Shown one piece after another: positions 16,956 to 24,668 of a stretch of 64,000 nt of DNA (positions are counted from its first letter, which is position 1; every line of letters begins with the position of its first letter). The DNA is from CBDFLT01 sp965249225 (GTDB lineage Bacteria > Chloroflexota > Dehalococcoidia > Lucifugimonadales > G963668185). Under the pieces are notes generated by a model that was not told where the DNA came from, did no database searches, and saw only the letters and a list, made by a program, of their open reading frames with translations. The stretch lies in NCBI GenBank assembly GCA_965249225.1, contig CBDFLT010000009.1, positions 496,001-560,000 on the forward strand, in the 5' to 3' direction. The translations under genes and the position numbers were made by a program.

Positions 16956-16974
16956 CGGACATTTTCGCTGACCA
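16956..16974 (+). repeat. Right terminal inverted repeat of the ISNCY-like element
   Basis: 19 bp, complement of 15378-15396. The flanking bases show no duplication of the left flank. Confidence 0.9.
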
Positions 16975-17092
16975 TCATCAGCAACCCCAGGAACGCCACC
17001 CCAATCCCAACTACCATCCACTTCTGAAGGTTCAAACGCGGGACGGTGCTTCTCGATCCGGCCGGACCCTTGACATTGCCTACTGAAACCAC
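16975..17092 (-). pseudogene. ABC transporter permease N-terminus cut by the insertion sequence
   Basis: After the stop of the binding-protein gene, a GTG at 17092 opens a frame that gives a short basic leader and then LNLQKWMVVGIGVAFLGLLM, a hydrophobic first membrane helix like those of CysT/CysW sulfate permeases. The ISNCY-like end interrupts it at 16974 and the frame then runs into the element. The rest of the permease is not found on the other side of the insertion block, so the block has probably also caused a deletion. Assignment rests on position and about 40 residues only. Confidence 0.6.
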
Positions 17093-17094
17093 GC

Positions 17095-18114
17095 CTACCG
17101 GATCTCCCTCTGAACACGCTTCCAGGCCTCGTCTACTATCGAGGCTGTGGCCTCTTCCCATCCTCCCAGGTATTCCACCGTAAACGGGTGCTGGATCGCC
17201 TGGTACTTGTCTTGATGCCTGGCCATGACCTCCTCGTTCCACACCCTGAAGTTGTTCTGCGCCAGGATCTCCTGGGTCTCCGGAGCCCACAGGAAGTCCA
17301 CAAAGGCTCCGACTACATCGGCTTCGCTCTCATCAACGTTCCGATCGATGATCACCACCTTGGGCTCTATATAGATGGTGCTGGAGGGGACGATCAGCTC
17401 ATATTCCTTGCCGGAGGAGATATCGAGCAGGGCCTCATTCTCGTAAGTAAGGAGGACGTCGCCATAGCCCAGGCTAAACTGGGTCAGAGCCCGCCTCGCC
17501 GATTCAGGCAGGCTCCCGGTGTTGAGCGTGACGTCCCTCAAGAGCTCTATGGCCCCGGAATGGTCAGGGAACCCCAGGGACAGCTCGCCGGCCTTGAGCG
17601 CGGAGCCGTACAGCGCCAGGATGGCCCACTGAGCGCCGCCTGAGGTCGTGGGATCCGGATATACAACATCGATACCCGGGCCTGTGGTGTCGTCGAATGA
17701 TTGGATCCGCTTCGGGTTGCCCTCGCGGGTGAGAATACATGCGACCGAATAGGCGAACGTGCCCTGGTTCTTGAAGGTTCTCCAGTCGGTGGCAATCAGA
17801 CCGGCCTCTTTGATATTCATGGCGTCCATCTCGGTTGCCACGATGGCGATCTGGGCCGGGGCACCGAATATGATCTGGTTCGTGACGGTCCCCGAGCCCG
17901 CGAACGAAGTGATGACCCTGATATCCTCGCCGGTGCTCTCCTTCCAGTAGGCCTGAAACGCCGGGATGATCTCCTCCTTCATCACGTCTTCCATGATGCT
18001 GAAGCCGTAGAGAACGATGGCTCTGCTGTCTCCACCTCCACCACGGCAGCCGCCCGATACGACGGCAATCATCAGCAGGACTCCAAGAACAGCGAGCCAC
18101 TTTCCTGTATTCAT
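17095..18114 (-). CDS. Sulfate-type ABC transporter substrate-binding lipoprotein
   Basis: A 339-residue periplasmic-type binding protein anchored as a lipoprotein: MNTGKWLAVLGVLLMIAV ends in a lipobox with Cys23. The ATG at 18114 is chosen because the longer frame puts the signal peptide internally. The body matches the sulfate/thiosulfate and related oxyanion-binding family: VITSFAGSGTVTNQIIFGAP, VVYPDPTTSGGAQWAILALY, LGYGDVLLTYENEALL, and the C-terminal FLWAPETQEILAQNNFRVWN. The permease that should follow is cut off by an insertion sequence, so this transporter is probably not functional unless other permeases serve it. Confidence 0.82.
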   Translation of the reverse strand: MNTGKWLAVLGVLLMIAVVSGGCRGGGGDSRAIVLYGFSIMEDVMKEEIIPAFQAYWKESTGEDIRVITSFAGSGTVTNQIIFGAPAQIAIVATEMDAMNIKEAGLIATDWRTFKNQGTFAYSVACILTREGNPKRIQSFDDTTGPGIDVVYPDPTTSGGAQWAILALYGSALKAGELSLGFPDHSGAIELLRDVTLNTGSLPESARRALTQFSLGYGDVLLTYENEALLDISSGKEYELIVPSSTIYIEPKVVIIDRNVDESEADVVGAFVDFLWAPETQEILAQNNFRVWNEEVMARHQDKYQAIQHPFTVEYLGGWEEATASIVDEAWKRVQREIR

Positions 18115-18553
18115 CCCGGCTGTTGCATCATGACGCTCTGAGAGAAGAAAGATGTCGGTAGTGGGCACTTGGGTGGACTCCCAGGCGCAGGCGATACAGA
18201 CCGGAGAACAAACCATACTCTCGACGCCTGAGGTGCCACGCGCAGCCTGTATCTACTATTCAACCCCACGGGCGGCCTTCTAAACCGCTGGGCCAAGCAG
18301 CGGAGAGGAGTACGGGCACCCCAGAGGCATAGGTCTCCACGGAATCCGAATGAGGGCTCAGGGTTGGCTAATAAATAGCCCCTGCCGCCGGGTATAATCC
18401 CAGTGTGGTCTCACCACCACCAAACGGGAAAGGAGGGTCGGGCTTTAAGAGGTTTGGGCCAGGACGGTTGGGTTTATCTGGGGGTGTGCAATACTCATCT
18501 CAGTGGTGCCGCCGCAGATTCCTCCGGAAGAACCTCAAGCCCACGGAGATGCC
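18115..18553. other. Divergent intergenic region
   Basis: 438 bp between the binding-protein gene and the anti-sigma-like gene. A TATAAT (18391-18396) preceded by GGG lies on the plus strand, but no -35 box stands at normal distance. No reliable reading frame was found. Confidence 0.4.
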
Positions 18554-19033
18554 ATGACTGACGAGACGGTGATCGAGGATGACGACTCCCCTCAAGAAGG
18601 CAAACACACAAACGGAACACTGGCTGACCATAGGGATGTCGTGGATATACGCGTTCCGCCGAAGCCTGAGTTCCTGCCCGTTCTTCGTGCCGCCGTAGGC
18701 GTGATCGCTGGAGGAATGTCCTTCACTTACGATGAGATCATGCAGCTTCGCGTCGCCCTGTCAGAGGCCTTTGAAATGTCTACAAGACACTTGGGGACGG
18801 GTGAAAGAGGCCCCGAGGCAGCCGGTCTGACCGCCAGCCTCCGAGTTAGACCGGACAGGCTGGAACTGCTGATCACCAATCCGAACGACGGACCAAAGCA
18901 CCGAAACGACAATATGGAAGCGGAGAGCAAAGCCCTGCTCGAGAGCCTTGTGGATGAGCTGGAGCTGCGCGATGAAGGTGACGGCCGCGTAATACGCCTG
19001 GTCAAATACAAGTCGGCGAAAGCAGCAAGGTGA
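18554..19033 (+). CDS. RsbW-like anti-sigma factor with degenerate ATP site
   Basis: A 159-residue protein of the HATPase_c_2 (RsbW/SpoIIAB) type placed directly before a SigB-type sigma gene. The middle part, FTYDEIMQLRVALSEAFEMS, aligns with the N-box helix, but the Mg-binding Asn of E-x-x-x-N is Met (residue 75). The G1 box (DxGxG) is also not recognisable in LLITNPNDGPKH. It may therefore bind sigma without being an active kinase. The first 30 residues are acidic. ATG 18554 is preferred over GTG 18503 because of the upstream GGAG. No anti-anti-sigma gene is nearby. Confidence 0.72.
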   Translation: MTDETVIEDDDSPQEGKHTNGTLADHRDVVDIRVPPKPEFLPVLRAAVGVIAGGMSFTYDEIMQLRVALSEAFEMSTRHLGTGERGPEAAGLTASLRVRPDRLELLITNPNDGPKHRNDNMEAESKALLESLVDELELRDEGDGRVIRLVKYKSAKAAR

Positions 19034-19073
19034 ACAAAAGCCCTCCACCCTTAGATCTCGCCAGGAGCGGTCC

Positions 19074-19829
19074 ATGATAACCAGGAACGAAACAACCTCC
19101 AGGGACCAGCCACTCCCCGGCCTGAGGCGGGCAGTACCGGACCTGGAGGACCGCGAACAGGTGATAGCAAAACATCTGCCCCTGGTGCGGCGGCTTTGCT
19201 TCAGGTTCAGCCATTCGGGCGTTCCCATGGAGGACCTGGTCCAGATCGGCTGCATCGGGCTGCTGAAGGCCATAGCAAAGTTCGACCCTGACCGCGGCAG
19301 CGTGTTCCTGGCATTCGCCGTACCTGTGGTAATTGGCGAGGTCAAGAACTACTTTCGCGACCACGGCTGGGCCGTCAAAATCCCCAGAAAGCTTCAGAGG
19401 CAGAAGCTGGAGGTGGATAGGGCCATCGAGCGTCTGAACCAGCGCCTGCGACGCTCACCTACGGTTCACGAGATCGCGGAGGAGGCGGGATTCAGCGAAG
19501 AGGAGGTGTTCGACACGTTCGAGATGGGCAAATACGGAAGATTGCTGTCCCTCGACGCCGAATACCATGAGAACGGAAGCGGCGAGGAGTCCTCGCTGAA
19601 GGACTACCTGGGACGCGATGATCCGCATATGGTCGACCTGGTCGATAGGCTCGACCTCACGGACATCCTGGGGTACCTCGATCCCCGCGAAAGGGCGATC
19701 ATCACCCTGAAGTTCTATTCCGACATGTCACAGGCGGAGATCGCCAAGCAGCTCGGCATCTCCCAGATGCACGTGTCCCGGCTTCAACGCAAAGCGCTGA
19801 ACAAGCTCAAGGCGACCCTGACGGATTAA
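19074..19829 (+). CDS. RNA polymerase sigma factor, SigB/SigF/SigG type
   Basis: A 251-residue group 3 sigma factor. Region 2 is complete (EDLVQIGCIGLLKAIAKFDP, then GSVFLAFAVPVVIGEVKNYF and RDHGWAVKIPRKLQ); region 3 (SPTVHEIAEEAGFSEEEV) and region 4 (LDPRERAIITLKFYSDMSQA, IAKQLGISQMHVSRLQRKAL) are present. This is the form that controls stress or development regulons in Gram-positives and relatives. AGGAG lies before the ATG. It is 40 bp downstream of the anti-sigma-like gene, which presumably controls it. Confidence 0.93.
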   Translation: MITRNETTSRDQPLPGLRRAVPDLEDREQVIAKHLPLVRRLCFRFSHSGVPMEDLVQIGCIGLLKAIAKFDPDRGSVFLAFAVPVVIGEVKNYFRDHGWAVKIPRKLQRQKLEVDRAIERLNQRLRRSPTVHEIAEEAGFSEEEVFDTFEMGKYGRLLSLDAEYHENGSGEESSLKDYLGRDDPHMVDLVDRLDLTDILGYLDPRERAIITLKFYSDMSQAEIAKQLGISQMHVSRLQRKALNKLKATLTD

Positions 19830-19839
19830 CGGTCCGCCA

Positions 19840-20709
19840 CTACAGCCCGACTCGTGAGTAGAACTCGGGCACACCCTTTATGCCCACGTTGACCCGGAAA
19901 AGGGCGCCTGCGAGGGCGCCATTGCGGGCCCTGTCTTCGCCACCCAACGTAGTCACGTAGATATCAGTATAGTCATCTCCGCCGAAGGCCACGCTGGTCA
20001 CCTGCTTGACGGGGAAACGAATGCGCCTCTCCTCAACGCCGTCGGGAGTGTATCGGACCACGCTCGACCCGCCGTAGTGCGCCGACCACACGCACCCCTC
20101 GGCGTCCACGGTCATCCCATCCGGCGCCCCTTCACCATCCTGTGTCTTGACGAATTCGCGCTGGTTGGAAATCGCGCCCGTTTCCGCGTCATAGTCGAAG
20201 AAATGAATGGCCCCGGTCTCGGTCTCGGTGTAGGTCTCGGTGTAGTACATTCCCTTGCGGTCCGGTGTGAAGCCCAGTCCGTTTGAGCATTCTACGCGGT
20301 CCAGCAGCTTATGTATGGAGCCGTCGGTATCCAGCCGGTAGAACCGTCCAATCTCATCGGTGAGGCTGGCCGTACCGCCGAACACGCGGCCCTGGGGGTC
20401 GGCGATTACATCGTTGAACGGGCAATTGTCCTCCCCTGGTATCCCGTCGATGATGTAAGATATCTCGCCGTCGTGCCACCTCGCCACGGAGCCCCGTTCC
20501 TTGAACAGCAGCAGCGACCCGTCGGCCTGCATGGTAATCCCACCTATGTGGCCGCCTTCGTAGCACTGCTCGTTCTCGCCGGTAGCGGGGTCGTAGCGGT
20601 ACAGGCGGCCTCTGGTCGCGTCCGCCCAATACAGCCGCTTCTCTATCGGATGCCACGTGGGGAGCTCGCCCACCTCGCACTCGTAGTCGACGATTACCTC
20701 TGGTTCCAT
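19840..20709 (-). CDS. SMP-30/gluconolactonase/LRE family protein
   Basis: A 289-residue six-bladed beta-propeller of the SMP-30 family, usually a metal-dependent lactonase of sugar acids. Family landmarks are ELPTWHPIEKRLYWADATRG near the N-terminus, CSNGLGFTPDRKGMYYTETY, and APDGMTVDAEGCVWSAHYGG with the metal-binding Asn/Asp positions. The ATG at 20709 is chosen because AAGGAGG lies at the right distance; the frame extends to 20901 without typical sequence. It is divergent from a dapA-family aldolase gene, which would fit a small sugar-acid pathway. Confidence 0.86.
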   Translation of the reverse strand: MEPEVIVDYECEVGELPTWHPIEKRLYWADATRGRLYRYDPATGENEQCYEGGHIGGITMQADGSLLLFKERGSVARWHDGEISYIIDGIPGEDNCPFNDVIADPQGRVFGGTASLTDEIGRFYRLDTDGSIHKLLDRVECSNGLGFTPDRKGMYYTETYTETETGAIHFFDYDAETGAISNQREFVKTQDGEGAPDGMTVDAEGCVWSAHYGGSSVVRYTPDGVEERRIRFPVKQVTSVAFGGDDYTDIYVTTLGGEDRARNGALAGALFRVNVGIKGVPEFYSRVGL

Positions 20710-20951
20710 CAAGCTATCCTCCTTCAAGGATGTGGTCTGTTCGCCCTTCAATAGATCCGCCATGAGTTCGTCGAAGGGCTCAGGGCGACCGGGAAGAACG
20801 GGGATACGCACCTCTGGGCCGCAGGGGTAATAGTCTAGCACAGGCCGCCCAGGAAGCAATCTCCCGCGACGACCGTTTATAATGGGCCGGACCGTAGACA
20901 TCTGGATTAGCTTATTCCCAGCGGCACCGAGTCCGCGAACGGAGGACTACC

Positions 20952-21860
20952 GTGGGCAAGTTCAGCGGAATCTTCCCCGCACACATCACACCCATGACCG
21001 GAGAGGGCACTCTGAACGAGGCCGCGCTCCGAGAGGTGATGGAGTTCAACATCCGGGCCGGGGTACATGGCTTCTGGATGGCCGGCGGCACCGGCGAGAG
21101 TATCTACCTGGACGACGAGGAGAACAACCGGATCGCGGAGATCGCCGCCGACCAGAACCGGGGCAGGGTGGCGGTCATCATGCACGTCGGCGCGCCGACG
21201 ACGGTCAGGGCCACAAGGATGGCCGAGCGTGCGGCCAGGGCCGGCGTCGAGGCCATCTGCTGCGTCCCGCCCTTCTTCTACGCTCCCGGCGACGAGGGCA
21301 TAGTCGAGTACTTCAGGTCAGTCGGCGCGGCGGCCGATCTGCCTCTTTTCGTCTACAACCTGCCCCAGTCCACGGGCGTCGAGATCACTCCGGGTCTGAT
21401 GAAGAAGATCCAGGAACGCGTGCCCCAGCTGGCCGGGCTCAAGCACTCCGCGCCCACTTTCCAAAACGTCCGGGCATTTGCCGACATGGGGCTCGACTGC
21501 TTTATCGGTCACGCCGATCTACTGCTCCCCGCGCTTACAGTCGGGGCCTGTGGCGGGATCGACGGCCCGCTAAACGCCGCTCCCGAGCTGTGGGTCGAGG
21601 TCTGGAACGCGTACAATGACGGCGACCTCAAGCGGGCAGAGGAGGCTCAGCAGAGGGCCTCCGCATTCGCCGCCGTGTTGGCGGAGTACCCCTTTCCGTC
21701 AGGCTACAAGGCCCTTCTCACGGAGCGCCTTGGGATAGACTGTGGCGCGGGCCGGCCTCCGAACCTATCCCTCACCGAGGTCCAGCGAGCCGAGTTGATC
21801 GAGCGGGCCAAAAGCGCGGGGATTACCAGAGTGGCGGCCGCGGCCCGGTCCGGCGAGTAG
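20952..21860 (+). CDS. Dihydrodipicolinate synthase/N-acetylneuraminate lyase family aldolase
   Basis: A 302-residue class I aldolase of the DapA superfamily. The Schiff-base Lys is in LAGLKHSAPT, the catalytic Tyr in LFVYNLPQSTG, and the substrate loop reads GGTGES. It differs from true DapA around the TT/GTGE pocket and resembles the 2-keto-3-deoxy sugar acid or 4-hydroxy-2-oxoglutarate aldolase branch. Given the divergent SMP-30 lactonase, sugar-acid cleavage is the likely role, but this is inference. GTG 20952 follows GGAGG. A TATAAT at 20878-20883 is the probable -10 box. Confidence 0.85.
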   Translation: MGKFSGIFPAHITPMTGEGTLNEAALREVMEFNIRAGVHGFWMAGGTGESIYLDDEENNRIAEIAADQNRGRVAVIMHVGAPTTVRATRMAERAARAGVEAICCVPPFFYAPGDEGIVEYFRSVGAAADLPLFVYNLPQSTGVEITPGLMKKIQERVPQLAGLKHSAPTFQNVRAFADMGLDCFIGHADLLLPALTVGACGGIDGPLNAAPELWVEVWNAYNDGDLKRAEEAQQRASAFAAVLAEYPFPSGYKALLTERLGIDCGAGRPPNLSLTEVQRAELIERAKSAGITRVAAAARSGE

Positions 21861-22038
21861 GCGAACTCTCAAAGGTCCCAAGCGCGCTGTGGGCGTCTGC
21901 TGACACAGTCCAGAGCAGGCTGGTAGGAAAATCTGCCTTAGGCGGGGAGAACCACATTATCAACCAGCCTTCCGAAACGGGGTGCTGCGGGTGGCCGTAT
22001 CCCACAAGGTCGGTATATCATGCCGGGGGAGACATCGA

Positions 22039-22815
22039 ATGTACCGCATAGACCTGGAAGGCAAGACGGGAATCGTGTTTGGGGTGGCCAACCACCGCAG
22101 CATCGCGTGGGCCATCGCAGATATACTCCACCAGGCGGGCGCCAGGCTGGCCATCACCTACCAGAACGAACGGGTGAAGGATGGCGTCGCCAAGCTGGTG
22201 GAGACGTGGGAGGATACTCCGCTCATTGAGTGCGACGTCAGCGACGATCGGAATGTAGCGGCAACCTTCGACCGAGTAGCCGACGAGTTAGGGCGGCTGG
22301 ACATGGTGGCCCACTGCATCGCCTACGCCAACCGCGAGGACCTGGGAGGCCCATTCGTGGACACCGGGCGCGAGGGGTTCCTAATAGCCCTGGAAGTCAG
22401 CGCCTACTCGCTGGTATCCATCGCCAGACACGCCGCGGTACTGATGAGAGAGGACGGCGGTAGCATCCTGACGCTGACCTTCCAGGCCTCTAACCGCGTG
22501 TTCCCCGGATACAATATAATGGGAACGGCCAAGGCCGCCCTGGAGAACGAAGTTGGGCAGCTGGCCTCGGACCTGGGCAAGGACAACATCAGAGTCAACG
22601 CCATCTCAGCAGGCCCAGTGGACACCCTCTCCTCTCGGGTCATCGCCGGCTACAGAGACATGAAACGAATCCATGCCGAGCGCTCCCCCATGGGACGCAA
22701 CATAACCGTAGACGAGGTGGCGAAGACGGCACTCTACCTGTGCAGCGACCTGTCCAGCGGCGTGACCGGCGAGGTAATTCACGTGGACACCGGATACAAT
22801 ATAATGGGCATATAA
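22039..22815 (+). CDS. fabI: Enoyl-[ACP] reductase I (FabI type)
   Basis: A 258-residue FabI-type enoyl-ACP reductase that uses NADH or NADPH in the last step of fatty-acid elongation. The N-terminus GKTGIVFGVANHRSIAWAIA has the FabI cofactor motif; the catalytic pair is Tyr158 and Lys165 (YNIMGTAK). The other conserved Tyr (E. coli Tyr146) is Phe148 (LTLTFQAS). ATG 22039 follows GGGGGAG; the frame is open to 21982 but less plausible. It lies away from the main lipid cluster, which encodes a FabL. Confidence 0.88.
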   Translation: MYRIDLEGKTGIVFGVANHRSIAWAIADILHQAGARLAITYQNERVKDGVAKLVETWEDTPLIECDVSDDRNVAATFDRVADELGRLDMVAHCIAYANREDLGGPFVDTGREGFLIALEVSAYSLVSIARHAAVLMREDGGSILTLTFQASNRVFPGYNIMGTAKAALENEVGQLASDLGKDNIRVNAISAGPVDTLSSRVIAGYRDMKRIHAERSPMGRNITVDEVAKTALYLCSDLSSGVTGEVIHVDTGYNIMGI

Positions 22816-22859
22816 GCCTAGGCGCAGGTGAGGTCCGATATCTGACATGGGGGCTTAAA

Positions 22860-23228
22860 GTGGTTGAGTCGATTTACCTTGAGATCGAGACGAATGACAA
22901 CTGTGGGTCCATGCCCATGCAGTTGTTCGAGGTACAGGCCGAACCGGTGCCTATCGCTCGTATGAAGCTGTTTGAGCCCGACAGGCCCCATGGAGTGTAC
23001 GAGGTGACCGGATGGACCAGCGAGGACGGCGGCACCCCATGCCTGGCCATGTACGCACCGGTATCCGATTCGGGGCAAGCGGTGGCGCACCTGGTATGCG
23101 GCGGCGATTGGGGCATACGGTTCAAGCCCGAGGGCTCCGACGAACCGTGGGACGTCAACAGCTCCAACCAGTGGGGCGAGCCTTACACAATCCTAACGGA
23201 TCGAGAAGACATTCTGCTGGACATGTAG
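22860..23228 (+). CDS. Hypothetical protein
   Basis: A 122-residue acidic soluble protein I do not recognise. GTG 22860 is the likely start, 44 bp after the fabI stop, so it may be co-transcribed. It has three cysteines (CGS, CLAM, VCGG) and many aromatic residues in the C-terminal half (GGDWGIRFKPEG, PWDVNSSNQWG), suggesting a compact beta fold. A strong terminator follows at 23275. Confidence 0.65.
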   Translation: MVESIYLEIETNDNCGSMPMQLFEVQAEPVPIARMKLFEPDRPHGVYEVTGWTSEDGGTPCLAMYAPVSDSGQAVAHLVCGGDWGIRFKPEGSDEPWDVNSSNQWGEPYTILTDREDILLDM

Positions 23229-23274
23229 GCCCCAGCCCCGCGTTAAACGTCGCCCTCTCCATTCTAAGAGACAC

Positions 23275-23307
23275 AAAAGGCCCTCCGGAGCTATCCGGAG
23301 GGCCTTT
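23275..23307 (+). terminator. Intrinsic terminator after fabI and the hypothetical gene
   Basis: AAAGGCCCTCCGGA / TCCGGAGGGCCTTT forms a 14-bp stem with a GCTA loop. A-tract and T-tract flank it on both sides, so it can work in both directions between convergent genes. Confidence 0.9.
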
Positions 23308-23409
23308 GCATTTCCCGGCTGAGGGGATAACCGCCGGTCAGGCCGTCTAGCCGAGTATCGGAAGCCGGACCAGACCCAGCGGCGCAGTCACGCAGGGCTT
23401 TATCGATAC

Positions 23410-23661
23410 CTACGCTAAGGTCATTACCTCGGTTACGTCGCCCTGGTTCAAGTCGATACCATTAGCCTCGTGTGACTTACACACTGCCTCGGCGTTGGGC
23501 GCCTCGGTCATGCACCAGGCATGGCCGCCACCCATAATCACGTTGATCGGCTTGACTCCGAAATCGTCCGTCTGTGATGCCTGGACCTTCTCCGTCATCA
23601 TCTGAACTGCCTCCGGCGGCAGCGGGGGCATGGTCTCGTGATAGTCCATGAACTTCGGCAT
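23410..23661 (-). CDS. DUF4242/SCO4226-like small protein
   Basis: An 83-residue alpha/beta protein similar to the DUF4242 or SCO4226 family; SCO4226 of Streptomyces is a nickel-binding ferredoxin-like fold. Recognisable parts are the central GGGHAWCMTEAPNAEAVCKS and the end LNQGDVTEVMTL. A His and two Cys could bind metal. The SD AGGAGG lies in the motif CACAAGAAGAAGGAGGAG that also precedes two other small genes in this window. Its promoter overlaps an inverted repeat at 23711-23731. Confidence 0.65.
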   Translation of the reverse strand: MPKFMDYHETMPPLPPEAVQMMTEKVQASQTDDFGVKPINVIMGGGHAWCMTEAPNAEAVCKSHEANGIDLNQGDVTEVMTLA

Positions 23662-23692
23662 TTAGCTCCTCCTTCTTCTTGTGTTATTCGTC

Positions 23693-23731
23693 ACCTTACC
23701 GGTTTCGAGACTGGGCGGTCAAACCGCCCAG
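23693..23731 (-). promoter_or_regulatory. Promoter with inverted-repeat operator candidate
   Basis: Minus strand TTGACC (23722-23717), 18-bp spacer, TAAGGT (23698-23693). The inverted repeat CTGGGCGG-TCAAA-CCGCCCAG (23711-23731) covers the -35 box. It may be a repressor site, or a terminator for the gene at 23835, but there is no T-tract. Confidence 0.5.
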
Positions 23732-23834
23732 CCTTCCGGCACACCCTACACTCAGCCGTGCGCTACATACTGACCTGGCCTGACACATTGCAACCCAGGT
23801 GGAAATCTCTCGTTGGAAATAGTTTCATCGTGCT

Positions 23835-24302
23835 CTACGTGCCCGGCTTGTCCGATGGATTCGCCCAAGGGTCCGGGCCCGGATCGCGCCCCTCAGCTAC
23901 AGTCACCAGACGGGCCATGTAATGCTCCCAGCCCTCGTCGTGGCCGTCCCTCTGGTCGGCCGGAAGTCCGAGATGGCGGAGGCGTACTACGGTGGCGTCG
24001 CCAGCCGCAGTCAGAGTAATCTCCACGGTCGTCGACCCGGGAGGGACGGGGCTGCCGTCCTCCTCCCAGCCCCAGGTGTACACCACCCGGCTGTAGGGGA
24101 CGACCTCGACGAATTCGCCTCCGGCCACGTTCCGGCCGTTGATGTCAACCCGATACACCCCGCCCGGTCTGGGGTCCAGGGTGACTTCCACTCCCATCCA
24201 CATGGTCATTTTCACCGGGTCGGTGAGAAACGCGAATATAGTCTCGGGCCGCGCCGCGATACTGATCTCCCGCTCTAGGGCGTCAGTTTCTTGTGTGGTC
24301 AA
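23835..24302 (-). CDS. SRPBCC/AHSA1-type protein
   Basis: A 155-residue START-like protein of the AHSA1/ATPase-activator family (SRPBCC fold). ISIAARPETIFAFLTDPVKM, the DPRPGGVYRVDINGRNVAGG strand, and the C-terminal GHDEGWEHYMARLV are typical. The TTG at 24302 starts inside the end of the ArsR gene (20-bp overlap), as often in such ArsR-AHSA1 pairs, where translation is coupled. Ligand and function are unknown. Confidence 0.85.
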   Translation of the reverse strand: MTTQETDALEREISIAARPETIFAFLTDPVKMTMWMGVEVTLDPRPGGVYRVDINGRNVAGGEFVEVVPYSRVVYTWGWEEDGSPVPPGSTTVEITLTAAGDATVVRLRHLGLPADQRDGHDEGWEHYMARLVTVAEGRDPGPDPWANPSDKPGT

Positions 24303-24615
24303 ATTCCCTGGACCTCCGTTCCTCGGTCTCCGCGGCCTCTTTAAGTCGCGCAAGGCTGTCGTCCCAGAACCGCTCCAGGAAGACCCTGACCTCTTCCAAG
24401 GCATCCGGCCTGGTCCGAAACAGCCGTCGCGTGCCCTCTCTGCGGACGGTCACAAGGCCGGCGGATGCAAGTATTCCCAGGTGCTGCGAGATGGCCGGAC
24501 GGGTCACGTCGAAGTGGGAGGCGATCTCGCCCGCAGACAGCTCTCGGCTGCCGATGAGGCGCAGTATCTCCCGCCGACGTGAATCGGCGATGGCACGCAG
24601 TGCTGGTTCGATCAT
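24283..24615 (-). CDS. ArsR-family transcriptional regulator
   Basis: A 110-residue winged-helix regulator. The recognition helix region is SAGEIASHFDVTRPAISQHL followed by GILASAGLVTVRREGTRRLF, the ArsR hallmark. The metal-binding cysteines of arsenic or cadmium sensors are absent, so it belongs to the non-metal group that pairs with AHSA1 proteins. It probably represses its own operon. The downstream AHSA1 gene overlaps its last 20 bp. Confidence 0.92.
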   Translation of the reverse strand: MIEPALRAIADSRRREILRLIGSRELSAGEIASHFDVTRPAISQHLGILASAGLVTVRREGTRRLFRTRPDALEEVRVFLERFWDDSLARLKEAAETEERRSREFDHTRN

Positions 24616-24668
24616 GAATGATAGTTTAGCAGATGCTTACGAAAGCGTCCCCTTACAAATACTGCTTA

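Larger units (their letters stand above)
15378..16974 (+). mobile_element. ISNCY-like insertion sequence with perfect 19-bp terminal repeats
   Basis: A 1597-bp element with one transposase gene, bounded by the perfect 19-bp inverted repeat TGGTCAGCGAAAATGTCCG (15378-15396 and the complement at 16956-16974). A near-copy of the end (GTGACATTTTCGCTGGCCAC on the plus strand) lies just inside the right end at 16931-16950. No target duplication is visible. The right end cuts the probable sulfate permease gene; only 34 bp separate the left end from IS21. Confidence 0.88.

Noticed and set aside
18375..18396. SigB-type promoter (GGGTAT) before the anti-sigma gene, suggesting autoregulation
   Set aside because: The -10-like GGGTAT exists but no GTTT-like -35 box is at the right distance.
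23711..23731. Intrinsic terminator for the AHSA1 gene
   Set aside because: The stem is strong but lacks a T-tract on the minus strand, and it overlaps a good -35 box.
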